Part shown: one piece after another, positions 12,173 through 23,821 of the stretch
Numbering within the stretch: the first letter of the stretch is position 1
Layout: the number at the start of each line of letters is the position of its first letter
From: Symbiodinium natans
Lineage: Eukaryota > Sar > Dinophyceae > Suessiales > Symbiodiniaceae
DNA: 64,000 nucleotides
Reading direction: 5' to 3'
NCBI GenBank assembly: GCA_905221605.1
Contig: CAJNDS010002378.1
Span: 285,001-349,000, forward strand
Notes under the pieces: model-generated
The model's database searches: none
The model's input: only the letters and a program-made list of their open reading frames with translations
Told to the model about the DNA's origin: nothing
Translations under genes and position numbers: made by a program

Positions 12173-12588
12173 GGTGAAGACAAAGGCAACTCATGACTCA
12201 AGGCATGCCGGCAGAGGCCGGCGCCATGGTAGTCACTAGAACATGCAGCAATACGGGCCCCTTACTTGGTGGCATCTCTGGACCACAATGCTACATCAAG
12301 ATCTTGATCCTGATGCATATCACAGGGTAGGCAGGGCAGGCAGCGTGATTGGCCCCGGCAAAAGTGTTCCTGTCTCCATTGTTCTGGCGCTGCCGGCAGG
12401 AGCTATGCCGGATTGCCGTACGCTCCACTTCCCATCTCGTCAACCGCGGCGTGGCGCAGGCACAGCTGCATGGCTCCTGTGCGCCTCCGCGCAATGCAAC
12501 GGGCTCTGCTTTTGCTCGACAGACTCGTATAGGCTTCGGGGCGCAGTAGGCATCTTCTCGAGACTCGTAGTGCAGCTGAAGAATCGCC

Positions 12589-15500
12589 ATGCCTGCGCCT
12601 GCAGAGCCCTTTCTGCTGTGGAATGGACACATCCTCAGCCTGAGGGATGGTAAAGTGGTCACCAAGAACTGGATGCGTGTGGAAAATGGGCGCATTGCTT
12701 CCAGTGGGTGTGGCGAGCCTCCATCGCACCCAGGCCAGGCTTCGGCGCCTGCTCCGGGGCTTTAAGCGAGCGAGTGTGCGTTTAATTCGGGTTGTACTAA
12801 AACGCTGCTGTAAAAACGCTTGCACGCGGCGCCTCGGCATCTGGGCTGGCCTGAGCCATGGGACGCGCACGTCGGTGGTCCAAGAGGTGCATTCGAGCCT
12901 GCACAATCGGGGGCTGCAGATGCGGAAGGCGACCGCGAAGTCGTCAAAAAAGACGCCAGAGAGCGGCCCATGGACCACAGGCCGTGGCCTCTCGGCTTGG
13001 GGTTGCAGCTCCCCAAATTTGCCACAGAGGAAAAAGGGGGTTATCGGGGGGCCTGATGAGGCCTGATGTCTTGTTCCAAACGCCTCTTCGGCTGGAAGCC
13101 GAGCCGAACTTAACAAGTCTCTGAAGAACAGACACATGGACTCAAACGGATGAAGCAGTACTGACCCTCTTGAAAGGGGAATTTGAGAGAATGCAGGACA
13201 GTCTCTGGACCTGGAGGGGCGAACTGTTCTGCCGGGACTGGCAGACAGTCACCTGCACGCCCTTTGCCTTCTAGCAAAGGGAGAGTGGCCTTTGAGGGAT
13301 CCCGTGGGCTTGGGTTGTTTTTGCGCCGGGGTGCACTGTTCTGAGGGGGATTTTTATGTCCCGTTGATTGGCCAGGGATTCAGGGGGGGGCTGGGGACCC
13401 AATTCTTTAATTGAGAGCCGGGGAAAAGGGGGGGGGGTCCCTCTCAGGTCTTTGCATTGGGGAAAGCAGACGCCGCTGTACACCTGGGCGACTGCAAGTC
13501 CATTTCGGAGCTGCAGGAGAGGACTCGCGAGCATCTGCTCCAAGAGCCCCCGCTGAAAGTCTTAGAGGGCATGGGCTGGGACCAAGACCTGCTCGGCCGC
13601 ATTCCCACAAAGCAGGATCTCGATGCATGCACTCCGCCGGACGTGCCAGCAGTGTTCTACCGACGTTGCCACCATGTCTGTGTTTTGAATTCTGCAGCCT
13701 TGCAGAAATGTGCGATCACGTCAGACACCCCTGATCCCGATGGTGGGGTCATTGAGCGGGACTCTGACAGGCAACCAACTGGGGTTTTGAAAGAAAGTGC
13801 ATTGACACTACTGCTCGAAAACCTGAAGGAGGAGGAGCCGATCGAACGTGAGAAAGCGATCTTGCTAAGAGGGCTGAAGCTCTGCGTGGAAAATGGAGTC
13901 ACCTTTGTCCAGTCCAATGATGGGAAGACTCTGGGAGGAATTCGGCGGCCGTTTGATGCATACGCCGCCCTGGCAGATGAAGAGCGGCTTCCTTGTCGGG
14001 TGTTTTTGACGGTGGAGTGGCAAGCAGTGGGACAGGAAGGTGCGCCGAAGGCAAAGGCATGCCATCCATCCGGTCTCTTGTCCTGTGACCGTGCGAAGAT
14101 ATGGACGGATGGTGGCCTGGGTGCGAGCACAGCGGCTATGCTGGAGCCTTATGCTGACAATCCGACAAACAGTGGAGTCATGCAGATGACACGCGCGGAA
14201 ATCGACTCCACGCTGGCGCTCTTGAAGGAACATGGCTTTCGAGTGGAGGCCCATGCAATTGGCGATCGAGCAGCCACAGATCTCATTGATGCTTTCGAGA
14301 AGCTCATGCCTGGCAGTCAGCGGCCAGTGCTCACGCATTGTCAATTTCTGAACCGCGATTTGGTGAACCGCATGTCTAAGTCCGGAATCATCGCCAACGT
14401 GCAGCCTCAGTTCGTTCCCTCTGACCTCCCGATCGTGAAGGCTCGCGTAGGCGAAGCTACTGAGCGCTTTCAGTATGCCTATGTTTGGAAGACATTGATG
14501 AAGAGCGGGGTGCGTGTCGCTGGTGGCAGCGATGCGCCCGTGGAGTCTCCAACTCCGTTGATTGGCATGGCTGATGCAATGGAACATGCCCTTTTTGAGT
14601 CAGCTGCTACGCTACCATTCAGAGACCATGAGCTTCTCGTGCTATACTCGTAATGACAGTGTTGAGGCTGCGCGCTCCTAGAGGGCGAATTTGTCAGCCA
14701 AGGAAAGGATGACCTTTGCGGAAGCGCTTTCCATGTATACCATGGAAGCGGCCTACGCCGCATGGGCAGAGGACCCCTGCATGTGCCCGCAAGTGGTCAC
14801 TAACAACACAGACGTAAACGATGCATCAGCCCACCATCAGCCAATCAGCCAGTCCATGATTCTCGTTTCAAATCTCCAAACGTTTCTGGTCATGGGCAGG
14901 ACCGACTTGGCAGCTTGGACGCAGGCGCAACAAGAGCAACCTGAGAATGTCTAATGTGACCAGTCCAGTTGCGTTGCTGCGGTTGTGGCGACATGGTAGT
15001 GGGCTGGGGAATGCTGGGACGGGGAGCAGCGATCGAACGCGACGGCGATGCCAAAGCTCGTCATGAGGAAGATTGGTAGGATCTGCGTGCGCGAGCCTTT
15101 GTCTCAGACACAGAAAGTGGGGAGTAAGAAGTTTAGCACACCTGTGAGCGAGACTGGTACAAGCCCATTGCCCAGAAAGCGTGTCTGGATTTCTTACACA
15201 CGGCCGCAAACACCTTTGAAGCTGGGTGGCCTGCGTTTGCCTGAAGAGATGCAGGGTCTTCTAAACCTGTCGCGCAAGGAACTGTTCGACGCCCCAAGTC
15301 TTCTGAAGTCAGAAACGACGCGCTTGAGACTTGTTTTGGATTGGGGGCTTCACACTTGGTGTGCCGTTTCCGCTTTCCGCCTCCGCGGTCGCCACTTTGG
15401 GCGGACGTAGGGCACCAGAGGGCCACTAACAATGCGCTCCCGAGAACGAGCCCACAACGACATGGACATCAGCAGAGCAGAGCCCAGTAGAGTCTTGGTA

Positions 15501-16231
15501 GAGCGGCTGGCTAGATCCCGCTCCTCTTTGGGTAGCTTTGGGCGGGACATTAACCAACTGCACGGAAGCGATACCTAACCCCAAAAGCCATACCCCGCGC
15601 GATATCATCGTTTTGACTGAGAAAGCGAGACCTAACCCCAAAAACGATGCCCCCTCCATGAAATGTCTCAGTCGTGGCCTCTAGGTTTTGCCGTGCGCTC
15701 AGTTGCCCAGTTGCCGCGAGTCGCCGCTGCCTTCTCGTGGCACAGGGCTGCTGTTATCCGGGTTGACGAGTCTCCTGTGCCCCCTGAAATTTGCTGGGGA
15801 TCGTTAGCCTTGAAGGACCGCTTGAAACCTGGAAGCGGAAGTTTTCAGATTGTTCGCCTCTGAGCTTTTCGCTGGCAGCGCCAGGCAAAGAGGCCGATTT
15901 CATCGTCCTCTCCCTGCGAGTGAAGGGCGAACCCAGTGCCGCCGATTTGCGCAGTGCCGTTGTTGAGAAGGTGTTTGTGCCCCTCGGATGTTCTGGTAGA
16001 CTTTGGCATCCTACCTCAGCTTACCTTTCCCTGAGCCCTCTGCGGGCTTACATAGCTTATTATAGCCCTTATAGCCTCCACGTGGCAAGGCAGGGAAGGC
16101 GGGTCTATGACAGTGAGGGCGATGAGAAAAGGAAGAAGCGTCGGTTGACGGTGGGAGATGCCCCTGGCAAGAACGGGGTTCCATATCCTTGGATATCGGG
16201 CCGATGCCCGTGCCCCGCGTGCGATCCCTGA
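12589..16231 (+). CDS. YtcJ/LAF3-type metal-dependent amidohydrolase (amidohydrolase 3 family)
   Basis: Six exons join in frame into about 550 residues, the normal size for the family: 12589-12712, 13197-13280, 13470-14598, 14684 to about 14768, 15879 to about 16001, and about 16102-16231. The ATG at 12589 opens MPAPAEPFLLWNGHILS. Exon 2 gives GRTVLPGLADSHLHA with the HxH metal ligands. Exon 3 carries most of the TIM barrel, including KIWTDGGLG, EAHAIGDRA, LTHCQF and GGSDAPVESPTPL. Exon 4 gives the conserved FAEALSMYTMEAAYAAW. Exon 5 gives PGKEADFIVL. The last exon gives GRRVYDS plus a basic tail ending in a Cys-rich CPCPAC. These enzymes hydrolyse C-N bonds of imide/amide-like substrates; the substrate is unknown. 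Inferred donors include GC (after 12712), GA (after 13280) and GT (after 14598). Exon 5 and 6 boundaries are the least certain. Confidence 0.93.
15048..15410 (+). other. Open frame inside the fourth intron of the amidohydrolase gene
   Basis: A 120-codon + frame starting at an ATG reads moderately like protein (VWISYTRPQTPLKLGGLRL). It lies between two amidohydrolase exons that join well without it. It could be chance, a relic, or a nested gene. No family is recognised. Confidence 0.2.
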
Positions 16232-18590
16232 CGTGCCTACAAAGTGAGGCATGCCAGTCATTGCCAGTGTACACCGATCGGAAAACAGAGGAATCAGATG
16301 AGGAATTAGTGCAGTACCCACCCAGATTGAGACCTTGCAGTTCTAGTGCTCAATGTAGGCAGCTAGTAGCATAGGAGTACCGCAGAATAGTAATGCAATG
16401 CAGCAGAAGAACGGGGGTACGGGAATGCTTGATATAGAAGCCTAGTAATCCGGCAATGGAACGAAGCAGCAATGTAGCAGTCTGTACGAAGGACCTTTAC
16501 GCTTTGTTTAAGGTGTCTGTTTCCATCTCTACAAATATTCAAGATCTCAAGGGTGTCATTTGACAATATGAGGGCCTTGAAAACATCTAAAAGGCTTTGG
16601 CTTTGCAAGCTTCGAAGGACTCTGAGGGCCTTTTTAAACAGATTGTACAAAATTGCCTTCCATTCCTGAACGCCCTTTATCTGTCGAAAGAAGTTGACAT
16701 ATGTTTGGCCCTAGATCCCCCCAAAACCCACGAGGCTGCGACGAAAGCTGACGAACACCCCATGGACACCTGAACCCTAAACCCTAAAGCCCTTAATATC
16801 GACCGGATGGCCTCGAAAGCTGCCAAGATCTTCGCCTTGAGCCTGAACTCTAAACCCCTGCAGGTTCACTTGCAATGGTGATGTTTGTTGTTGTTAACTT
16901 CGGTATTGGCGGTGCAGTCATGACTTAAGGAATCTTTAGGGCATAGTTGTTAAGCTGCCGGGCAAGTGGTGTTGACACAGGTGATCTCAGGAATGCCTCA
17001 TACGATGGAAACCCTTACCGTGTGGATATCTGGACTTCCAGAGGATCTCCATCAGTCTTGCCCCAACAGCGATTGCATGTGCTTGCACTTTGGCGACATA
17101 AAGGTTTTAGGTCCTTGCCGCATAGCCAGCTGGCAAGATAGGAAGATTAGAAGCATTGTAAGATTGCCAAGACCACCAAGACAGCAAGATGAGAACGGAG
17201 TATGATAGTGGTATGCTTGTGCAACGCATCACGCAGCTGAGATGCCAGGCCGCCATCGATGTGCTGTGCGATCCAGCAGTGAGACTGTGACCTTCGAGCG
17301 ATGATTTTTCTGCAGCAGGAAAATTGTCACGAGGCTTGCGGCGATTGCGCAAGCACTGCGCTGTGCGTGGTTTCCAGAGGGTTGAAGTGTTGGACTTTGC
17401 GGTTGCAGTGAGATTCCCCCCAAGTTAACCCCGACAAGTTAAAGGCCCGTTGCCCTGTTCAATCTCTAAGGGGCCTGGAGCAACGGCTATGGCGAGTATG
17501 CGCCGCAATATGGAAACTTTGCTACATGCTTCGAGCTTAGCTGAGCCTGTGAATGAGATTCAGATGTCTTCTATGTTACATCGGGAGTTACTGTGCGGGT
17601 GCATTGGTCAACAATGCTCTTTTTGCTTGGCGTTCATAAGGCTGACAGCGTCATCTCGAAGGGAGCTCGCATCAGGGTGATGATCAGAATGATGTTAGAG
17701 CAGGCTTGCACTAACTTTACATTGTTACATGCCAAGAATTCATGGTCATGCTGTTCCGGCACCTGGAACTGACGGCGGCAACCTCGCCTGCAGATAGGTG
17801 CAAGGCATGACACTTGCAGTCCCTGCAGGCTGTATCAAACCTGGACTTTGGTTGATAAAATTAAGGTCATCTTGCAGACCTGCGCATTTTGACTCACACC
17901 TCAGCAACGTGTTCAGTTGTAATTCTGTAATGTGGCGTGGTGTCAGCTGTGAAGTTTCACAGCGGACAGTGCCAGAATAGCCAAAGGATGCACCTGGCTA
18001 TCTTGTCAGGACAGTCTCGGGGAGAGCTGTTCACTTTACACATGCCGTTGGTGGTTGCCTGGCTTGGTGTGCACACCTGGGCACATTTCCCTAACATGAG
18101 CTTCAATCAAACGCCTGTTTCTTACTTTGTTTTGAAGTGCTGGGTGTCAGCGCAGCAGGGCCACATAGGGCTGCTATGGGCCTACATTTGCTGCTTCGCT
18201 TGCTGGGCTGCGGGGCCTGGCAAGCTCTGGCAAGTCTCGTTGGCTGCCTTACGAGCTGAGGTGTCTTGCAGACCCCAAGGACACTGTCCTGCCATCGAGT
18301 CCAATTCACGCCCTTGGGGCTCATGCATAGATCCTGCACCAGTTCTGCAGATGTCCACGTGCCAGTGCCTGAACTTCTCGGATGCAGTAGTGTGGTTTTC
18401 CTGTGTGTTTTCTGTGTTTTTTTTTTTTGGTGTGTGTTTTTTGTGAAGTGTGCTTCCAATGGTCCATGCTAGTGATTAGAAACCTGGGCCTGGTCTCTTG
18501 TCACAGGGTATCTCCGGCTAGAAGTCTAGATCTTTGCCGGAAGTTTGCAATGCCACTGAATTCTTAGAACGTCATTAGCGCTACACATTT
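16232..18590. other. Mostly non-coding stretch with a short telomere-type tract
   Basis: At about 16772-16800 there is a short CCCTAAACCCTAAAGCCC tract. A possible Gly/Tyr-rich exon lies at about 17466-17525 in one + frame (GAWSNGYGEYAPQYGNF). A T-rich run sits near 18418. A long + frame at 17937-18446 is Cys/Trp-rich and probably not a gene. Nothing else is supported. Confidence 0.35.
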
Positions 18591-18596
18591 TTGCAG

Positions 18597-18661
18597 GCAC
18601 CAGGGCTGCGTGAAGAACATGTGCAGCACATGCAGGAATTCAGCCACAGGCTGGAGATCTG
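18597..18661 (+). CDS. Possible coiled-coil exon
   Basis: After a TTTTTGCAG acceptor a + frame reads APGLREEHVQHMQEFSHRLE and ends at a stop. It looks helical and could be an exon of the gene that follows at 19.5 kb. The family is unknown. Confidence 0.3.
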
Positions 18662-19551
18662 AGGGCTCTCGGAGCTCCTTTAGATTTGAGGGCGGGAGAA
18701 GCGTGCCCGACGCGTCGTGCGCTCTCATGTAGTTAGGTTCTCATATTAGTACATTTATTACATTTACAGGAAGAGAGTCAGCTTCTTCACCCGTTGACAC
18801 AGGATCCTGTCACAAATTTAACAGCGCTGGATTTGCCAGGCGCGCAAGTGTGTTCATGAAGTGATGGCACACGCATCTGTTTTCCCATCAACGGGTAGCC
18901 ACAAAGGCATCCTAACCCTCTGAGGGTGCCAGAAGTGGCTGAGACAAGGAGTCATATGGTATCTTTTGAATCTTTTGCCTCTTAGGAGTCTTAGAGTCAT
19001 GGAGGCGTGTTGCCTCGGTGTATGGGATGCCCATTGCAACCTGTTGATTATGAGTCCCATGGCATTTTGCCACGTCAGCTCCTCTTTAAAGAGCATCACC
19101 CAGGATCAGCGGGACCTCCTATCAGGGGCCGTCCTGGGCATAGAGGGCAAAAGTGGATGTCCTCCGTGCTGAGTCTGATTGGGAATGGGCTGGGAGTACA
19201 GAAGGGGCTTCTCCAATTTACTCCTCCCACTTCGCTTCAACCAGAGCACCATTTTCAGGACCCATCCGCGCAGGCGGTGGTCCTTTGCTCGTCGAAGGCT
19301 GGTGGATGTAAACATGGCACATCGCGGCACACGCCTAACCTAACTCCAGCGCAACTCGCAGTAAGCAGTAAGGCACCCTTGTGAGGCCCCTTTTCTAGTG
19401 GCCCCCGTTGAGTGCCATCGGTGCGTTGAGGCGGGTTTCGGGCACCTCGGGGCGCCGAGCGGCTTGGTCGGGGTGGCGAGGCACGGGGCAGGGGCCCTTA
19501 CCCGACGCGAAGACTTCAAAAAGCGCTCTTGCACGAGAGACTTCTGTGCAG

Positions 19552-20660
19552 GAGCCTCTTCCTCCTGGTGCTGCGCTGAGCAATGCACCTCCTGTTGCAC
19601 TCCTGTCAAGTACGTTGCCAAGTGCACGAAAGATGGACATGTTGGATGTTGAGGGCCACTTCCACAACTTGCGCGGACTCTTCGTAGAAAGCGCGTGTTC
19701 AATGGCTCGGGGGCTCTAGCTTTTGTTCTGTCTTGCTGAGGAGCGCGGTCTCCACGGCCCGCAGATCCACCTGCATCAGGCTGCGTTGGCACATTTCTTT
19801 AGCCATCTTTTTTGCATTTAGCCCCCAAGGAGCCCCTGAACCATGTCAAACGGTGTGCCTGGGCCAGTTGCTGGACGTGCAGCTGGAGGACGATGCCGAG
19901 ACTCTCCGGCTTGCTTGGGCTGCGTTCACTGTGTTCCAGTCCACAAGAGTCTACAAAGCCCAGCACAAGCTCAGAAGGACCGAGCCCCTAAGCCCTAAGT
20001 GGGGAAAAGTCAGAACATGGGCCGGGGGGGCCGTAGTAGCGAGCATTTGTTACGTTTCTTTATGCAGTCGTTCTACACAAAACGAGTGGTGTACGTGCTG
20101 AAAGTGAGGGTCTGCCAGGCGCTGGCTGTTCTTGACAGAGGTCCGCTCGTTAGCCATGTCTCAAGGTTGAATGACTAAGCATCCGCCTCATTTTGCATGA
20201 AGTGCATGAAGCGCATGTCGAGGTGGTGGAAGCAAGAGGCCCGTATGTTGTGCGAGACTGTCTTGTGCTAGTCTGTCACTTGGATCAGCTGTTCGGCGCT
20301 GTGGAAGGCTATGCGCAGCTGCAGGGGATCTCTTCTTTCGGCCGGACTGGCAGCAACTGTCACCAGGTGAGATGACACAGTTTTCGTTCTTGTGAAGTAG
20401 GCTCTGGCAGTGTACAGCATCTACTAAGTCACTAAGCATAGTACACAGCATGGCAATCAAGGCTCATGGTGCACTCCAATGGATGCAGTGGATACTGTAA
20501 GCTCTTAGATGCTCTGTGGCTTGAGAGCAAGTGCGGGCAGAAACTTAGCAATCAAGGATTGGCTTCCTTCAATTTGCAGGTCTTGCTCGGCGAGCGTCCG
20601 GAGCGGACTCGCAAGGCTGTTCCATCGAGGCTGGCATTTTCTTTGTCCACTAAGTTCTGT
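19552..20660 (+). CDS. Tentative multi-exon gene, unknown product
   Basis: Four + strand segments read clearly as protein in successive frames. 19552-19719 starts after an AG|G acceptor (EPLPPGAALSNAPPVALL, then MDMLDVEGHFHNLRGLFVE). About 19826-19975 reads LGQLLDVQLEDDAETLRLAW and FQSTRVYKAQHKLR. About 20196-20365 reads EAHVEVVEARGPYVVRDCLV and LDQLFGAVEGYAQLQG. 20582-20660 starts after TTTGCAG (VLLGERPERTRKAVPSRLAF). Composition is that of a soluble, mixed alpha/beta protein. No family was recognised and exon phases were not resolved. Confidence 0.4.
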
Positions 20661-21913
20661 TACTTGTCACAGCTTTTCCAAAAAATGCTTGTCTGAAAGC
20701 ATCCTCGTCCTCACATGGCGAACCTCTTCGGAGGACAATACAGTGGTGGCCAGGGTCGAAGGCCAGTCAGAAGGATAAGGAGGCCTTGGATGTCTGCAGC
20801 ATGCTCTGGCTCTGGTAAATTTTCGTAACTGCCCCACATGATTGGGGGCGCTATGTGCGGCGCTTGATGCTTGTGTGGCTGTCTGGTGCGTATGTGGGCT
20901 TTAGCAGTCCGATTTGCGCAGGGAATTGCTCAACTCAGCTCTTACGTTGCCATGATGCGGCGCGCACATTCCCATTTCCACAAGTGTCATGCAATGGTAG
21001 AGGAGCAGAGCATAGCAGAGCATGCATAGTAGAGCTTAGTAGAGCATAGCAGGGCTTTTGCACACCTTGCCTTGCCCTTGGTTCCGGGCAAGCTGCGGCC
21101 TACACACAGGCAGCCTACACACAGGCAGCCCAGATGCAGCCAGTCCGATGCCTCGCCATAGCCATAGGCAGCTCAACTCCACCCCCCCAACATCTTCATG
21201 TCCGAGCCATGAAGGCTAGATCGCAGCTGTCTTAGCCAACTGGGCTCATCCATCGGGATGTTGCGTCCGCCATGTCGACGGTGGACCTTGCAGTGGTTGG
21301 AAATGGCATGCCATGCTCCCAGATTTTCCTGATGCCTGAAAAAGTCAGCTTGGCTAGCGGCTAGATGCGTGAATAAGCCGTGAGATTCCCAATGAAAAGG
21401 TTTGGAGCGCTCGTGGATGAGACCGGCCGATTCGTCTGGTGTTGCATGGATACATTCGGTGGATTTGGCCTCAGTGCGAAAGGCGGCATTCCTTGGACTG
21501 AAGAACCTTCCCAGTTCCCATTCCGCTGCATTATACTGAGACTGCATGTGTCGAATTGAAAAGCAATCGTCATCGTGTCAATCACCCACCTGCCGCTGCT
21601 CCCCCCTGATTTTCCCTTCTTCTTGTTTGAGACCCATCTGTAGATGTTGAGGACACTGAGGCCCCGTACTCCACTGATTGCCCTAGGCCCTACAAGCCCG
21701 AGCCTAACTCATTCCGTATCTGCTCTCTCAAGCATGAGAACTGAACAATTTGGGCCCAATGTAAACCCTATAAATTTGGGCGCAACTCCAGTCAAAGTGC
21801 TGAGGAGACCCAGTCTTCAACTGCTTAGTGAACAACAACTCGGACAAGACCTGGGCTCAGCGAAAACACCACTTGGGCATACTTGGGCCTTTTTGAGTCT
21901 ACCGGGCTCGAAG

Positions 21914-22058
21914 GACAGGTTTCTACGACGTCGTGCTGGAAGACTTCAACAAGTCCGAACAACTTTACGAAGGTGCTTCAGCCGCAGCGGTCCTTGCATC
22001 AGCAAGATTTTTGCACATGGTTCTTCGACGCTCTGCCAAGATGCCAGCACGGTCCTGA
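21914..22058 (+). CDS. Exon of unknown protein
   Basis: A + frame after an AG acceptor (21912-21913 or 21917-21918) reads GFYDVVLEDFNKSEQLYEGA and continues ASAAAVLASARFLHMVLRRS to a stop at 22056. The amphipathic, Ala-rich helix after a DF..SEQLY motif looks like real protein. The next + segment (about 22058-22130, LFSDKGDVVTQARLRG) may be the following exon. The family is not recognised. Confidence 0.4.
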
Positions 22059-22142
22059 TCACGAAGCTGTTCTCCGACAAAGGTGACGTAGTCACCCAAG
22101 CGAGGTTACGAGGAACCGGATATTCAGTGGGACTTCGAGGAG

Positions 22143-22604
22143 TTATAACATATACTGTATATAGTATTGCATGATACGGTCCTGGTATGATTGGATTCCA
22201 AGTGACAGGTCGAGATTCGGGACTTTGCACCTCGCTTTGTCCACTACGCCGCTTGGCCCAAGAGCTGGAGGCACTCCATTTGGCTTGCTCAAGTGAGAAC
22301 TTTGCACGTGTAGGTTCAAATTTGCAAGCAGATCCCTGACATAAGGACCGAGTATTCCGACCTTTTCAACTGATCCGCTTGGTCCGGAGGTTGCAGGCAC
22401 GTTCTGGCTGCTGTCTACATGTCCGTTGGAGTTCCCAAACGGGTATTGGGTTGAATGGGATACCATGGTGAAAAAGAGCTCGGAATCCGAACTGGCAGAT
22501 GACACTCGGTGCTGCCAGTGGTAGCCCAGTAGTACCCACACCGTTGGCACATTGGCAGTCGCATCTGCAAGCATAGCTGCAAGGACTTGGAGTTCGTGCC
22601 TCAA
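22143..22604 (-). other. Minus-strand open frame with an internal two-copy motif
   Basis: A 153-codon minus-strand frame contains two related stretches, NVPATSGPSGSVEKVGILG and GVPPALGPSGVVDKARCKV, about 38 codons apart. This could be a gene opposite to its neighbours, or a non-coding duplication that happens to be open. All confidently identified genes here are on the + strand, so I lean towards chance. Confidence 0.2.
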
Positions 22605-22820
22605 TTATTTTGCCCATTGGCGCGCCTGATGTGCTTCACATCATCCAAACAGACAAAGGAGCCAACACCCTAAACCTTTAATTGTGCATGCTGCGGGGTG
22701 TCGCATGCGCTATAAGGGTCCTAGGGGAGTTCCCCGGACCCGGAAGACGGGCGTGCAGAAAGGGTTGGGAAGGGGGGAAGGAGACCAGGTCCTGGTCGGC
22801 ATGTTCTAGATGCCTCTCGG

Positions 22821-23291
22821 ATGGAAGCCGAGGCGAATTCCACCGATTTAGCAACTGCGTTGTCGCCGGACTCGTATTGCTTGTTACCGTCATCGCCGCC
22901 GTTGTCTCAGTACTCACTGTGCAACTGTTCCTACACGTTATACCACGTTTCTCGTCTCAGCGGCAGCGCTTGGGCCGTACTGCCATGTCTGGGCCACGTC
23001 CCTTCCAAAATTTGGGCTGGAAGCTTCAATGTGACTCCGGACACTATGCCGAGTCTCAACGCTTGACTGTGGTAGCTTTCGCCTCCGGTCAGGGAGATCC
23101 ACGAATCTCTATACGGATCCGCCCGACATTCCAGCAAAGCTGCCATGTTTGCCGGGCTGCGGCTGGCACTGCAGAGCTTGTTCTCGCCGGATGCCAGGTA
23201 CAATTCCACAGACGGCTACCAGACACGTGGCTCGCAGCACGTCCGGTTCTGCACCTTGGCAGCGTCTGAACCTCTGAAGGAGTGCAGTTAG
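22821..23291 (+). CDS. Possible two-exon gene, unknown product
   Basis: A frame opens at ATG 22821 (MEAEANSTDLATALSPDSY). A second exon-like segment starts after an AG at 23091-23092 and runs to a TAG at 23289. It reads REIHESLYGSARHSSKAAMF, then AGLRLALQSLFSPDARYNST. The second segment is convincing protein; the first is less so. Another frame over 22850-22945 contains a hydrophobic stretch that could be a membrane helix, so the frame choice there is uncertain. Confidence 0.35.
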
Positions 23292-23821
23292 TGTTCGGTT
23301 TCTTTTTGGGCTTGTCTGGACAAGGCGGATCCTGCAGAAATGTGCATTACTGTATCCAAGCTGGTATTTTCTAAGGTGGTCCGAAGCAGACATGGCTGCT
23401 TGGCCACACTATGTGCTTACGCATGCTGCATCTAAGCATACAGATGCTACCGGCGCTGCTACACTGCTGCTGAAGCACACGTCAAGCTTACGTCGCTGCC
23501 TTCCGAGGCGGGTCACTACCAACATGCCCATCAGGCGAGTCATCGAGGCTCGACGCCACATCTGTAAAAGCCCCCCTTTTTTCACCTGTTTCTTGGAGCA
23601 TCATGGGCGGCTTGGTACACGCCCTAGAGAGTAGGACCCTCTTTTGTTTCAGATGGCCTGCCTTGAATGCTTCCCAGTCCGCAATGAGAACCGCAGGGTA
23701 CGCTCTGTCCCTCAGCATTTGGCTCGATACTGGAGTACAAACAAGTGCATGATCAAGAAACTTCACACACAGAGCACCGCCACCCCATCCTCAAGACATA
23801 GGCCGGCGCCAAAGTCAAGCA

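Noticed and set aside
13457-13469. Treating 13457 as the start codon of the amidohydrolase
   Set aside because: The frame there is intron sequence. The barrel begins two exons earlier with the ATG at 12589 and the HxH exon at 13197-13280.
17937-18446. 169-codon + frame with hydrophobic stretches
   Set aside because: It is Cys/Trp-rich and low in charged residues, and ends in a T-rich run translated as Phe/Val. It is more likely chance than a membrane protein.
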